Assembly: GCA_963781785.1 (NCBI GenBank)
Contig: CAWAHD010000005.1
Location: 186,001-250,000 of the forward strand
Length of the DNA: 64,000 nt
Direction: 5' to 3'
From: CAWAHD01 sp963781785
Lineage (GTDB): Bacteria > Planctomycetota > Planctomycetia > Isosphaerales > Isosphaeraceae
Below the pieces are notes generated by a model that was not told the DNA's origin, ran no database searches, and saw only the letters and a program-made list of their open reading frames with translations. Shown here in pieces: positions 21,631 to 33,300 of this stretch (within the stretch, counting starts at the first letter, position 1; every line of letters starts with the position of its first letter). The position numbers and the translations under genes were made by a program.

Positions 21631-23767
21631 ATGGGCAACTTCGACAAATCGCGTAAGGGCGACGGCAAGCGGAGAACGATTCGCTCACGTCCCAGCCTGG
21701 AATGGCTCGAGCACCGCGTCACGCCGAGTACGTTCCACGTCAACACGCTGCTCGACACCGACGCGGTCAGCTTGAAAACAGGCAAGGACTCGAGCGGACA
21801 CGTCTCGTTGCGCTCGGCCATCCAGGCGGCCGACGCGCAGGGCGGCTCGAGCAAGATCGTCCTTCCGGCCGGCACGTTCACGCTGACGCTCGCCCCCACC
21901 GGCGCTGACAACGGGGCGACCGGAGACCTCGACATCACGGCCAACGTCTCGATCCAGGGCAGGGGCGCCGGCAGTACGATCATCGACGGCAACAACCTCG
22001 ATCGCGTCATCCAGGTGCAAAGCGGCACGGTGTCGATCACCGGCGTGACGATCCAGCACGGCCGCGTCGTGGGCGCAGGGGGCGGGATCTTGAATAGCGG
22101 CGGCCGGCTTTCGCTGAGCTCGGTCGTGGTGACGAACAACGTGGCGCTCGGCGCGCCCGGCTCCGGTCCGGGGGGCGCCGGCGGAGCCGGCGAAGGCGGC
22201 GGGATCTTCAACGCGGCCGGGTCACTCAGCCTGGTGAAGACCACGATCGCGTCGAACGAGGCGATCGGCGGCGCCGGCGCCGCGGGCGCGGCCGGCGGCA
22301 TCGACACCGGCACGGCCGGCGGGCCCGGCGGAGCCGGCGAAGGCGGCGGGGTCTTTAGCGCAGCCGGCGCGGCACTGACCGTGAGTGGCACGACGTTCTC
22401 CTCCGACCGGGCGGTGGGCGGCGCCGGCGGCGCCGGCGGCAGCGCCACCAGCGCCACCGGCACCGGGGGCGCGGGCGGCGCTGGGGGCGCGGGCCAGGGC
22501 GGCGGGCTGTTCAACCTCGGCAGCGCCTCCCTGACCGGCGCGGCCAGCACGTTCACCGGCAACAGCGCCGCCGGCGGCGCCGGCGGCCAGGCTGCGGCCG
22601 GCGGCGCCGGCGTGGGCGCCCCCGGCAAGCCCGGCGCCTCGGGCGGAACTGGCGGCACGGCGACCGGCGGCAACGGGGGGCGCGGCGGCGCCGGCGGCGC
22701 CGGCCAGGGCGGCGGGATCTGGAGCGGCGGCGGCGCGACCCTGACGAACAAGACCAGCGTGGTGGTCTCGTCCAACAACGCCGTCGGCGGCCCGAGCGGC
22801 ACCGGGGGCGCCGGGCGGCCAGGGCACCGGCGGCGCCGGCGGCGCCGGCCTGGGCGTGAACCCCCAGGAGGACACCGCCTCCGGTGGCGGCCTGGGCGGA
22901 TTCGGCGGTGGCGGCGTGGGTGGCACCGGCGGCTTCGGCGGAATCGCCGGCCTCGGGCAGGGCGGCGGCCTGTTCAACGACGCCGGCGGCACCGTGACCT
23001 TCCGCGCGGCGACTCCGGCGAAACCGCCCGCCGCCAGCACGTTCACCGGCAACGTCGCCCTTGGCGGCACCGGCAGCGCCGGCGGCAACGGCGGCAGCGC
23101 CTCCGGCGGCGCCGGCGGCGCCGGCGCGAACCTCCATTCCGGCGGCGCGGGCGGATCCGCCACCGGCGGCACCGGCGGCGCCGGGGGCGATGCCAACGAT
23201 GGCGACGGCGGCGGCCTGTTCAACGCCGGGACCGTCTCCTTCACCGGGGTGACCGTGAATCTCTCCAACAACACGGCACAGAGCGGCTTCGGCGGTGTCG
23301 GCGGCGTCGGAGGGAGCGCCCTCGGCGGGACAGGCGGGAACGGCGACCCCGGCCGCACCGGCGGCAACGCCACCGGCGGCACCGGCGGCGCCGGCGGCGA
23401 GGGCGCGACCGGCGCCGGCGGCGGCATCTTCAACGCAACGACCGGCAACCTCACCTTGAAGCCGCGGCTCGGGGCGAAGAAGGGTTCGAAACAGGCCAAG
23501 TCCACCGACACCATCACGACCAACAACGCCTTGAGCGCGTCGGGCGGCCTGGCGGGAGCCGGCGGTGGCGCCACGGCCGGCACCGGACAGATCCCCGGCG
23601 ACGACGGCACGGCCACGGCGGGCCAGTCCGGCGCAACCGACCTGTTCAGCGTCGGCATCGGCGGCGGCGTCGCCACCTTCGGCACCTTCCACGCCGACAA
23701 CACGACGATCACGGGTAACCATGCCTCGACCAATGACGACAACGTGGATGGGACAATCACGCCCTGA
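21631..23767 (+). CDS. Glycine-rich, PGRS-like planctomycete surface protein (frameshifted)
   Basis: The protein of about 711 residues begins MGNFDKSRKGDGKRR, with AGGGAGA ahead of the ATG. The N-terminus contains LEWLEHRVTPS, the planctomycete LE.LE.R..PS motif, followed by an SLRSAIQAAD segment and beta-helix turns (IDGNN...V..GTVSITGVTI). From about residue 170 it becomes a long (GGAGGAG)n region, broken by repeated GGGIFN or GGGLFN turns that look like beta-helix rungs with glycine-rich loops. An extra G near 22,812 shifts the frame; removing it restores GTGGAGGQGTGG and the rest to 23,767. The composition resembles mycobacterial PE_PGRS proteins, but nothing suggests direct ancestry. It is probably exported and cell-surface exposed. 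Confidence 0.75.
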
Positions 23768-24000
23768 CCGCCGTAGGTCGCAGCGCCCGGCCCTCCCGAC
23801 CGAGGGCCGGGGGCCGGCGCCCAGGGGCTCGAAGAGGCGCCGGCCGCGACATGATCGCGGATTGAGTCGCCTTGGGCTCCGGAGGTCGGGAACTGCATAT
23901 AACGAGCCAGTGGGTTCGGCCACGGATTGGCTCGCTGTCCGTAGCCGACCATCGCGACCGACGGAGTGCTCGAAATGGAGGTCGTGTTCCCCGCTTCGCT
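23768..24000. other. Intergenic region between convergent genes
   Basis: No coding frame is supported. An inverted CGGCCCTC/GAGGGCCGGG stretch at about 23,788-23,810 follows the glycine-rich gene and may act as a terminator hairpin. Confidence 0.4.
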
Positions 24001-24360
24001 TCAACTCGGACGAAACGGCGCCGTGAATTCGTCGTCCTGAATGGAGCAGAACAACCGGGGGTGCTCTTTATACTTCGCCCAGAGTACGCCCACCTCATGC
24101 TCGTCCATCAAGAAGCACCGACCCAGGTACATACCATCCTTCTGATAGGTCGAGTATTTGACGTAGTAGCAGTCGGAACGCTCTGCCAACTGGGCAACGA
24201 GGTCGGCCAAAAGCGCCTGGTCGGTGGCGACGAAGCATAGCTTCTTCTGGCAGCTTCCCTTGTCCCAGAACCATGATTTCTTCCGGTACCATGCCGGTCC
24301 CAGGATTTCCATGAAGTAACCGTTAGAACTCAGGCGGAAGGGGGTATCGATCTGCCTCAT
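24001..24360 (-). CDS. Hypothetical protein, third gene of a small cluster
   Basis: The 119-residue soluble protein starts MRQIDTPFRLSSNGYFMEI. It is rich in aromatic residues, with KKLCFVATDQALLADLVAQL in the middle and FLMDEHEVGVLW near the end. I do not recognise a family. Its ATG overlaps the stop codon of the preceding gene (ATGA), so the two are probably translationally coupled. No signal peptide or membrane segment is visible. Confidence 0.55.
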   Translation of the reverse strand: MRQIDTPFRLSSNGYFMEILGPAWYRKKSWFWDKGSCQKKLCFVATDQALLADLVAQLAERSDCYYVKYSTYQKDGMYLGRCFLMDEHEVGVLWAKYKEHPRLFCSIQDDEFTAPFRPS

Positions 24361-24630
24361 GGCAACGTCCTCTCGGTCAACGTGATGGCCTCCTCGAGCC
24401 GTTCCAGCCGCCACCAGCTCGGACCGTTCGCGACGGCTTCCACCCTGATTAACCCGCGCCTCTCATCCGACCATCTGAGGCGCACCTCGATCTCGATGAC
24501 CTCGGACCCTACCGTTAGCGACTTGACGTGCGGTGGGTCGCCGACGTGGGGGAGGAGATCATGGTAGGGAAGGCTTGCGCCAGCCCTCCAACTCGCCAGC
24601 AAGCACCGAGTAAACCGTGGCACGATCCAT
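24357..24630 (-). CDS. Small planctomycete hypothetical protein (frameshifted)
   Basis: Starting at the ATG at 24630, the frame reads MDRATVYSVLAGELEGWRK; near 24,565 it shifts by one base and continues LPYHDLLPHVGDPPHVKS ... ERRGLIRVEAVANGPSWWRL to a stop at 24357. The layout 'ELE.WR.LPY.DL...VG.P' followed by VEIEVRLRW and an RVE...GPSWWRL end looks like a small planctomycete family of unknown function. About 91 residues if the shift is repaired. The neighbours on both sides are co-oriented. Confidence 0.5.
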
Positions 24631-24666
24631 CGTTGTATCCCCGCCGATTCAGGCTCGCGCGTCCGC

Positions 24667-24939
24667 TTACCCAAGCGACCCCTCGCCGACGAACGTCGCT
24701 CGAACCTTATCCGAGTCGTCTGGCGTCAGGCTGTCGATCCGAAGTTGCCCCGCCCGCCCGTCCTCCAACTTCAATGTGTAGATCCCTCCAGGCACCACGT
24801 CCTTCTCGGATCCGACCAAGAGGTAGCCAGACCACATCGAGGCAGCAGCGACCTCCGTTGAGTCGTAGTCGATGTAGACGTTTGCGGGATCGAGACAGCG
24901 CTTGTCCCCCTGGAAGAGCTTTCCCCGGAAGTGATGCAT
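24667..24939 (-). CDS. Hypothetical protein, first gene of a small cluster
   Basis: The protein of about 90 residues starts MHHFRGKLFQGDKR; GAGGAG lies about 10 bases before this ATG and favours it over the GTG at 24954. The C-terminal half (LEDGRAGQLRIDSLTPDD then VRATFVGEGSLG) looks like a small beta-barrel domain. The family is unknown to me. It is followed by two co-oriented small genes, forming a three-gene unit that converges on the glycine-rich protein gene. Confidence 0.5.
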   Translation of the reverse strand: MHHFRGKLFQGDKRCLDPANVYIDYDSTEVAAASMWSGYLLVGSEKDVVPGGIYTLKLEDGRAGQLRIDSLTPDDSDKVRATFVGEGSLG

Positions 24940-25297
24940 CTCCGTTCTCCTCACGAGTTGACCAGTCGGCCTTACATCAACCTGAATGTTTACCAGACGG
25001 AGACTCCGTTTGCGATGGTCTTCCGACGAGACTGATTCGCCCCATCATCCCGGGAGCCGGCTGACTCGGTTCGCATTCGGTACAGCGTCCGCCGCCCGGG
25101 GAAAAACGACAGGCAGGGTTGCAGACACCCTCCTTTCGTCTGGCCGTGCTTGCAAGCAATCAGACGCGCCCTTGTTGGTTGCCTGAATGTGCGCCGTATT
25201 TTACCCAACGTTCAGCCAGCCAATGAGATGCGGGTGTCTCGATATCCAGTGGGACGCGGCAAGTTTCTGGGTGTCTGGAATCCCCGCCTTGTTGTCA
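24940..25297. other. No recognisable gene
   Basis: Short frames exist on both strands without family motifs. The promoter of the small three-gene unit should lie near 24,950-25,000. Confidence 0.4.
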
Positions 25298-25590
25298 TTT
25301 TGTCGCCTTTCGCTCCGCGAAAGACCTCCCTCCCAATAGGCAGTACGCGACATTATTCTGATATCAGTGTTTGTCGCTCACTAATTCGTCACTCGGCTGG
25401 AAGCATTTAGCGAGCATCGGCGTGGCTCTTGGTAGAGCAAACGCACAACTTTCGCGGAGCGAAAGGCGACTTTGTTCTGACCACGGCGCTGTTACCCGTA
25501 TTCATCTGCGTTCGTGGCATCCGCGCAAACAAATGCACAACTTTCGCGGAGCGAAAGGCGACTTTGTTCTGACCACGGCGCTGTTTGGGA
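25298..25590 (+). repeat. Left flanking direct repeat with 17-bp palindromes
   Basis: This ~290-bp element closely resembles 46,231-46,615 in the same orientation. It contains CTTTCGCTCCGCGAAAG at 25307-25323 and CTTTCGCGGAGCGAAAG at 25449-25465 and 25541-25557; the last two belong to a tandem unit of about 92 bp. Long stretches, such as from 'gacctccctcccaat' through 'attattctgatatcagtgt', are nearly identical in the two copies. It is non-coding. Confidence 0.85.
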
Positions 25591-26617
25591 CCGATCACAG
25601 AATTAGAGCCAGTTTTGAGCATGTAGAGAGCACCACTCGAGGTGAGCGGGCGCGGAGCAACGAGAAACGCGCGCACGCCCGGTGTACTCGGCGCACTCTG
25701 CTTTTGCGCGGAGTCGATCGATGCCAGGCGATGTGGCGCAGCGGCGTGTCCCCGGTCAGTCCTGCGGCAGTTACGAGGCACATGAAGAGTGCCATCGCGG
25801 GCTGGGCCACCGCCGAGTCGCCTGCCACAGTCTGCGGTGCTGGCCTCGACAGGATGACCAGCTCGCACAGTCGAAGCTCGTAGGTGAGCCGCTGGCGGCA
25901 CTGGATCAGGGCCTGGGGCAGTGGTGAGCCTGTTGCAAACGATCCGGCCGCTTGAGCAAGCGATCGCCAGTTGCGCTCGCTCTTTCAAGGGTGGGCCGGG
26001 CATCCCAGCCATTCACGATGGCTGCTCTCACTTACCTCGCTCGCGCGGGTGCAGGTCTGTGGCCGGATCGATGCCGTCACGCGCTGGGCGAGTCGGAACG
26101 CTGCGTTTGGTCCAATTGTTCTCCTCTTGTCGAAAATGCGCCGGACGTGATTCATCAGCGCATCGAACAAGACCCTGGCCACAGTGCCGTTCCCCGGCGG
26201 GGATGATCGGCCGTTCGTTGAGGCCGCAAATTCGTGTTCAACACGAACGGTCCGGCGTCGTGACGGCTGGCGACCAATTCAGACGACCTCTGGGCCTCTC
26301 TTGTTGGATGGCCGACGGCCCGACTCCACGTTCGCGCGACATGGCTCTGAGAACGCACAATTCAGCATAACGCCCGCACACTCGAGCTCAAGCGCCGACG
26401 CGGAGGAAAGCCTGATGCGAGCACCCGAACGCCGCGCCAGACGAGCCGAACCACTCACGGGCAATCACGTGGTCTTATCCGGCCGACTCGCGGCGCACGG
26501 AAGGAACAAGACAAATAACAAGACAAATCTTGCGCGACGCTAGGGGAACTAGACAGTAAATCAGACGCCAGCACTGGCTCTCTCCAAATGATCGAAAACG
26601 GATTCTTTTTGTGATCA
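25591..26617. other. No recognisable gene, possibly decayed DNA
   Basis: Six frames give only short or low-complexity products. Fragments on the plus strand (25,720-26,200) have a coding-like base composition but no family motif I can name; a decayed transposase is possible but not shown. Confidence 0.45.
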
Positions 26618-27302
26618 GTCCCAGACACCGCGAAGCCGCCTAAAACGCCTCGAGCGGGCAAAACGCTTGGCGGGGATGAGCGAGCCGTCTCTTTGATTTC
26701 CTCGGCGTCCGTTCTGATGTTTGCCGTAGTAGTCGATGATCAATCTCCTGGGCGCCGACGAGCAGGCGTCAATTAGGTCGAAAACCAAAAACAAAGGCTG
26801 ACACCGCGAAGCCGCCCAAAACAAAGGCTGACACCGCGAAGCCGCCCGAAAACCAAAAACAAAGGCTGACACCGCGAAGCCGCCCCGACGCGGCAGTCGC
26901 AGAGCTGGCAAGGAACCGGCGGGGAGCGGGGCTATGATGATGATGGGAAAAAGGACAGGCAATGCGTGAGCGCATCAGGCCCGCCGCGCCGCCAATCTCA
27001 AGCATACCCGCCCCGCCTCGAAATCAGGCGCGACCGCCCGAACGCTGTTGACGCCCTGCGATTCGAGCCGTTTTGCTGCGAATCGGTTGCGGCGGTTGAC
27101 CTGGACCCGTTCACCCGGGCACGCTGGCACCGCAGTGCTTGTCCTTTCCGCCTGAGACGCCGACGTCCATCAACACAACGCGAAACGTACAACGGCTCCG
27201 CGGAAATCGGCACGCTCAAAAACCAAAAACAAAGGCTGACACCGCGAACGGAAATCGGCACGCTCAAAAACCAAAAACAAAGGCTGACACCGCGAAGCCG
27301 CC
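26618..27302. repeat. Dispersed 30-48 bp repeat family next to CRISPR trailer
   Basis: A unit reading AAAACCAAAAACAAAGG then CTGACACCGCGAAGCCGCC occurs at 26781-26817, 26818-26847 (shorter) and 26849-26885. It recurs at 27219-27248 and 27267-27302, with a partial copy near 26,619-26,640. The last two lie in an exact 48-bp tandem duplication (27201-27248 and 27249-27296). The final copy runs directly into the truncated terminal CRISPR repeat at 27303. The stretch between 26,886 and 27,200 holds no recognisable gene. Confidence 0.8.
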
Positions 27303-30300
27303 TGGAAGGGCCGAACGCGCCAGGTCGACCACGGAGCGCAGGTCCGAGCTTCAATGGGGCCACGACAATGAAGTCGTGGAAGGGGCCCGGGCCGCTGAAA
27401 CGCGCTGCGACGCCGGCGGCGGCTTCAATGGGGCCACGACAATGAAGTCGTGGAAGGGGTGGACAACGGCTGCGCGGGGTGTGCGGCAGGCAGCCGCTTC
27501 AATGGGGCCACGACAATGAAGTCGTGGAAGGGTTGGGGTAACAGCTACCCCCGACCGGGCGGACGAAGCTTCAATGGGGCCACGACAATGAAGTCGTGGA
27601 AGGGCTGGCTCCCATGCCGAGGAGCTCGCCGATCTCGCGCGCTTCAATGGGGCCACGACAATGAAGTCGTGGAAGGGGATGTCGACCTGCGGTACCTGGG
27701 CGAATCCATCGAGCTTCAATGGGGCCACGACAATGAAGTCGTGGAAGGGGCGCTGGCCGACGAACACGTGGTCTACCGGCTGGGCTTCAATGGGGCCACG
27801 ACAATGAAGTCGTGGAAGGGGAAGGATGGCTCGAAGCAGTGCTCGCGATGCGAGGCTTCAATGGGGCCACGACAATGAAGTCGTGGAAGGGGCGGCGTGA
27901 GGGAGCACTCGGCAATGCCGACGCAAAAGCTTCAATGGGGCCACGACAATGAAGTCGTGGAAGGGCCCGAAGACTCGCATCTCGCGCGGGACAACCTACG
28001 AGCTTCAATGGGGCCACGACAATGAAGTCGTGGAAGGGGCCGGGCGAGCCTGCGGAGTCCCCGTCCGCGACTGGCTTCAATGGGGCCACGACAATGAAGT
28101 CGTGGAAGGGTCCAGATGACAGGATCCACCTGCGGTGAGGCTCAGTCGCTTCAATGGGGCCACGACAATGAAGTCGTGGAAGGGAACGTGGGGGCGCCGG
28201 AGCTCAGTCGCCATGGGCGCTTCAATGGGGCCACGACAATGAAGTCGTGGAAGGGCTTGCGTTCGGCGATATGGTGGGCGGGTTCGCGAAGCTTCAATGG
28301 GGCCACGACAATGAAGTCGTGGAAGGGGCTTGCAGCCCCGGCAGCGTTTGGCGTGGTGCCACAGGCTTCAATGGGGCCACGACAATGAAGTCGTGGAAGG
28401 GATCGGATTGCCGAACGGGTCCGACGTCAGCACGACCGCTTCAATGGGGCCACGACAATGAAGTCGTGGAAGGGTCAACACGGCCAAGCTCGATGAAGAG
28501 CAAGTGCAGGCTTCAATGGGGCCACGACAATGAAGTCGTGGAAGGGGACCGAGACCCGCGAGCTCGCGGCACTCACCGGGAAGCTTCAATGGGGCCACGA
28601 CAATGAAGTCGTGGAAGGGGGAAGTTGTACGTGCCCGCCGCTAGTCCGGCTGTCCAGCTTCAATGGGGCCACGACAATGAAGTCGTGGAAGGGTCCGTTT
28701 GTGGTGCTGTTAGGAAGAGTTTCAATATCGCTTCAATGGGGCCACGACAATGAAGTCGTGGAAGGGCCGGCATGTCGCAAGCCGTGGGCACGGGCCTCGC
28801 GGCTTCAATGGGGCCACGACAATGAAGTCGTGGAAGGGCGGCGCCGCGGTCATCTGGGAGACAACGCATGAGGCGCTTCAATGGGGCCACGACAATGAAG
28901 TCGTGGAAGGGACGGATTCCGACAGACTGACTCGCGTCGCGCGGAGCTTCAATGGGGCCACGACAATGAAGTCGTGGAAGGGTAACATTGCATGCCAGCA
29001 CCGAACCCCCTACAAAATGCTTCAATGGGGCCACGACAATGAAGTCGTGGAAGGGCCAGACCTCCTTCTGGAGCTCGATCGCTTCATTGGCGCTTCAATG
29101 GGGCCACGACAATGAAGTCGTGGAAGGGGCGCTTCTGGCGCACTGTCGACAAATCAAGGTAGTGCTTCAATGGGGCCACGACAATGAAGTCGTGGAAGGG
29201 ATCTCGCGCGATTGAACCCCCACTCGGTAGTGTCCGGCTTCAATGGGGCCACGACAATGAAGTCGTGGAAGGGGTGCTATGGGACGGCTTTTGAGGCGCT
29301 CAAAGCCATGCTTCAATGGGGCCACGACAATGAAGTCGTGGAAGGGTTGGCGATGTCGTTGATGATCTCGCGTTGCTTTTCGACGCTTCAATGGGGCCAC
29401 GACAATGAAGTCGTGGAAGGGTCGGCTACCAGGTCACGGTTTCCTCACTGGGTAGCGCTTCAATGGGGCCACGACAATGAAGTCGTGGAAGGGGTCCCAT
29501 TGCGACCCGTCCATCGCGACGCGGAATTGGCTTCAATGGGGCCACGACAATGAAGTCGTGGAAGGGTCGGCCTCTTTGATCTTGGAAATCACGGGGTGAG
29601 GGCTTCAATGGGGCCACGACAATGAAGTCGTGGAAGGGTGCTCGCCTTGCGGCTGATTGCCAGGCATGTCAGCGCTTCAATGGGGCCACGACAATGAAGT
29701 CGTGGAAGGGAAGACAAACACCGGCACAATCGCCGCGCTGTACGGGCTTCAATGGGGCCACGACAATGAAGTCGTGGAAGGGGTTTCGATGTGACGCTTG
29801 AATTGCCGCTTCATTTTGGCTTCAATGGGGCCACGACAATGAAGTCGTGGAAGGGTTACACCCACGCCGATGGCGCGATTCCGGTCGACCCGCTTCAATG
29901 GGGCCACGACAATGAAGTCGTGGAAGGGGTAAGATGAAGGCAACGGGAAAATACTACTCCTGGGCTTCAATGGGGCCACGACAATGAAGTCGTGGAAGGG
30001 CGTACTTATCGGTTGATTCGATCGCTCGAGCGCAGCTTCAATGGGGCCACGACAATGAAGTCGTGGAAGGGGGGACAGCCGGCACCACGGCGGATCTATT
30101 CGTCGGGCTTCAATGGGGCCACGACAATGAAGTCGTGGAAGGGACGATCAAAGCAGCCAATGCGTGCCACTTCTCGCTTGCTTCAATGGGGCCACGACAA
30201 TGAAGTCGTGGAAGGGCTCTTTCACTTTTTCGGACCCCACTCATGGTGAAGGCTTCAATGGGGCCACGACAATGAAGTCGTGGAAGGGTAGCGATCACGG

Positions 30301-33300
30301 GTGAAGGTCCCGCCGTGCAAGCGGCTTCAATGGGGCCACGACAATGAAGTCGTGGAAGGGTGTGCCTGCCCGGAAAAGAAGAAAGAACGAAAGACCGCTT
30401 CAATGGGGCCACGACAATGAAGTCGTGGAAGGGATCCGGATCTAGTGGCCCACTACATCCGCAAAGCGTGCTTCAATGGGGCCACGACAATGAAGTCGTG
30501 GAAGGGGATAGGTGGGTGGGGGTGGCGCCGAGGGGGGTAGGTGCTTCAATGGGGCCACGACAATGAAGTCGTGGAAGGGCTCGTGTTCCGGATCGCAATA
30601 GTTGACCAGTCGTTGCTTCAATGGGGCCACGACAATGAAGTCGTGGAAGGGGTAGACGCATGTTAGGCGCTGGATGTTTTTTCGTCGCTTCAATGGGGCC
30701 ACGACAATGAAGTCGTGGAAGGGTTTAGACTGGCCCCTGGGTCGATCCCGAGGATCGGAGGCTTCAATGGGGCCACGACAATGAAGTCGTGGAAGGGTTG
30801 TTCGTCGGACATAGCGTAGTCGCGGGAGCACCCGCTTCAATGGGGCCACGACAATGAAGTCGTGGAAGGGGATCCGCGCCACCTGGAGTCTTGCCGGCCG
30901 GGCGATTGCTTCAATGGGGCCACGACAATGAAGTCGTGGAAGGGAGGGAAAAGCCAATGGTGCAGCCAAGCCGCAAGCGGCGCTTCAATGGGGCCACGAC
31001 AATGAAGTCGTGGAAGGGGTGGACGCCTTGAACGCTGTAGGGGCCGCGTTCATGCTTCAATGGGGCCACGACAATGAAGTCGTGGAAGGGCAGAACAAAG
31101 GCATCGACCTCTTGGAAGCCATCGAGCTTCAATGGGGCCACGACAATGAAGTCGTGGAAGGGGCGACGGCGTTATCCCAATCACGGCGGATCAATTGCTT
31201 CAATGGGGCCACGACAATGAAGTCGTGGAAGGGATTCTGCCGCTGTGGCATCCTTGGAAGCTGCTTGTAGCTTCAATGGGGCCACGACAATGAAGTCGTG
31301 GAAGGGGCGGCCAGGGGAAGCGCCAGCCATGAGCGACCAGACGCTTCAATGGGGCCACGACAATGAAGTCGTGGAAGGGGCGGGAAATCCGGCGACGCGG
31401 TCAAGGCCGGCGCAGCTTCAATGGGGCCACGACAATGAAGTCGTGGAAGGGGCAAGGCGCTCGTCAAGGGTTTTGGAATAAAAACCGCTTCAATGGGGCC
31501 ACGACAATGAAGTCGTGGAAGGGCGCACCGCCTGGTCGATATTCCCCCCACTGCTTGGCTTCAATGGGGCCACGACAATGAAGTCGTGGAAGGGGCCGGC
31601 GTCGCAGCGCCTTGAGCCAATGGCCGGGAGCTTCAATGGGGCCACGACAATGAAGTCGTGGAAGGGCATAGGATCGAACGCCGCATTCAGCGCGGCTCGA
31701 CGGGCTTCAATGGGGCCACGACAATGAAGTCGTGGAAGGGGCAAGCCCGCTCATCAAACCAAGTGACGAGTTTCTTGCTTCAATGGGGCCACGACAATGA
31801 AGTCGTGGAAGGGGATCCAAATGAATGAGCAGCCAGAGGGATTGCTGGCGCTTCAATGGGGCCACGACAATGAAGTCGTGGAAGGGCCTCTCGCTCAACG
31901 CATCCGTTGTGTGGCGGAAGTAGCTTCAATGGGGCCACGACAATGAAGTCGTGGAAGGGGAGGCCGCGGTGCGTGATGGAGTATGGAATGGTGTGGCTTC
32001 AATGGGGCCACGACAATGAAGTCGTGGAAGGGGCGCCAGGCTCGGAAGTACTCCTGAGCGGGTCCCGAGCTTCAATGGGGCCACGACAATGAAGTCGTGG
32101 AAGGGGAGATTGGGCCTGATCTCTCGCTTTCCCGGAGCGAGCTTCAATGGGGCCACGACAATGAAGTCGTGGAAGGGTTTGCAACTCCACGGGCTATTCT
32201 AACAATGGCGTACCGCTTCAATGGGGCCACGACAATGAAGTCGTGGAAGGGCCGGCGATACGCGCACAGATGACATTGGGATGGCGTGCTTCAATGGGGC
32301 CACGACAATGAAGTCGTGGAAGGGATCGTAAGTGCTTCAAGGGCAAGCTCAGCCGGCACGCTTCAATGGGGCCACGACAATGAAGTCGTGGAAGGGCGCC
32401 GAGGACGAGATCGAGCTGGCGGCCGTCGTGATGCTTCAATGGGGCCACGACAATGAAGTCGTGGAAGGGAGAAACGTTTATGCGGAAATCCACAAACAAA
32501 CTGGCGCTTCAATGGGGCCACGACAATGAAGTCGTGGAAGGGGGGCAGTTCTTTGGAACGGTAAGAGTGCGCATAGAGCTTCAATGGGGCCACGACAATG
32601 AAGTCGTGGAAGGGGTGGAGGCCACTGTAAGGGTCGATTCCCAGCCTCACGCTTCAATGGGGCCACGACAATGAAGTCGTGGAAGGGACCTTTCGGTCGG
32701 GAGTTTCGCGCATGAATCTGGCCGCTTCAATGGGGCCACGACAATGAAGTCGTGGAAGGGCTCAACCAGGCCCGAGATGAGGCGCGCGTGTTCGGCGCTT
32801 CAATGGGGCCACGACAATGAAGTCGTGGAAGGGGTGGATTTTTTCGTGGACCTCGTCAAGCGATTCCAGCTTCAATGGGGCCACGACAATGAAGTCGTGG
32901 AAGGGGTGCCAGGAGCGCGTCGAAGCCTGCGCGGTCGTAGCGGCTTCAATGGGGCCACGACAATGAAGTCGTGGAAGGGTCGCCGATTATGAGCGCAGCG
33001 GTCAGGGCATGCACGCGCTTCAATGGGGCCACGACAATGAAGTCGTGGAAGGGCGCTGCTCCCGGTCTCGCCGCCACGACCCATTGCCGCGCTTCAATGG
33101 GGCCACGACAATGAAGTCGTGGAAGGGCTTTTTCAGTCATCATGACCTCGCGCTTCGTGATGCTGGCTTCAATGGGGCCACGACAATGAAGTCGTGGAAG
33201 GGGTGAAGGAAAGCGTCCACGGGATCGGTGACCTGGTGCTTCAATGGGGCCACGACAATGAAGTCGTGGAAGGGCGCAAATCCGGCGCCGCCCTCAGCGG

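Noticed and set aside
21615..24004. Long minus-strand frames rich in Pro/Ala or Gly/Ala opposite the glycine-rich gene.
   Set aside because: High GC and a GCC/GGC repeat keep the antisense frames open; the plus frame has the start site, the planctomycete motif and beta-helix turns.
25591..26617. A decayed insertion-sequence transposase.
   Set aside because: Some fragments looked suggestive, but I could not match any frame to a named transposase family or find terminal inverted repeats.
26618..27363. Open frames with repeated 'GGFAVSAFVFGF' or 'ASRCQPLFW' segments.
   Set aside because: They are translations of the dispersed 30-48 bp repeat and have no other support.
27348..27384. Leader on the left and array transcription on the plus strand.
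   Set aside because: The ATTGAAGC end of the minus-strand repeat, the truncated repeat at the left and the cas genes at the right all favour minus-strand transcription; it remains untested.
29081..29091. An extra, degenerate repeat start (gcttcattgg) inside a spacer.
   Set aside because: Only about ten bases resemble the repeat and the spacing of the neighbouring repeats is normal, so it is part of a spacer.
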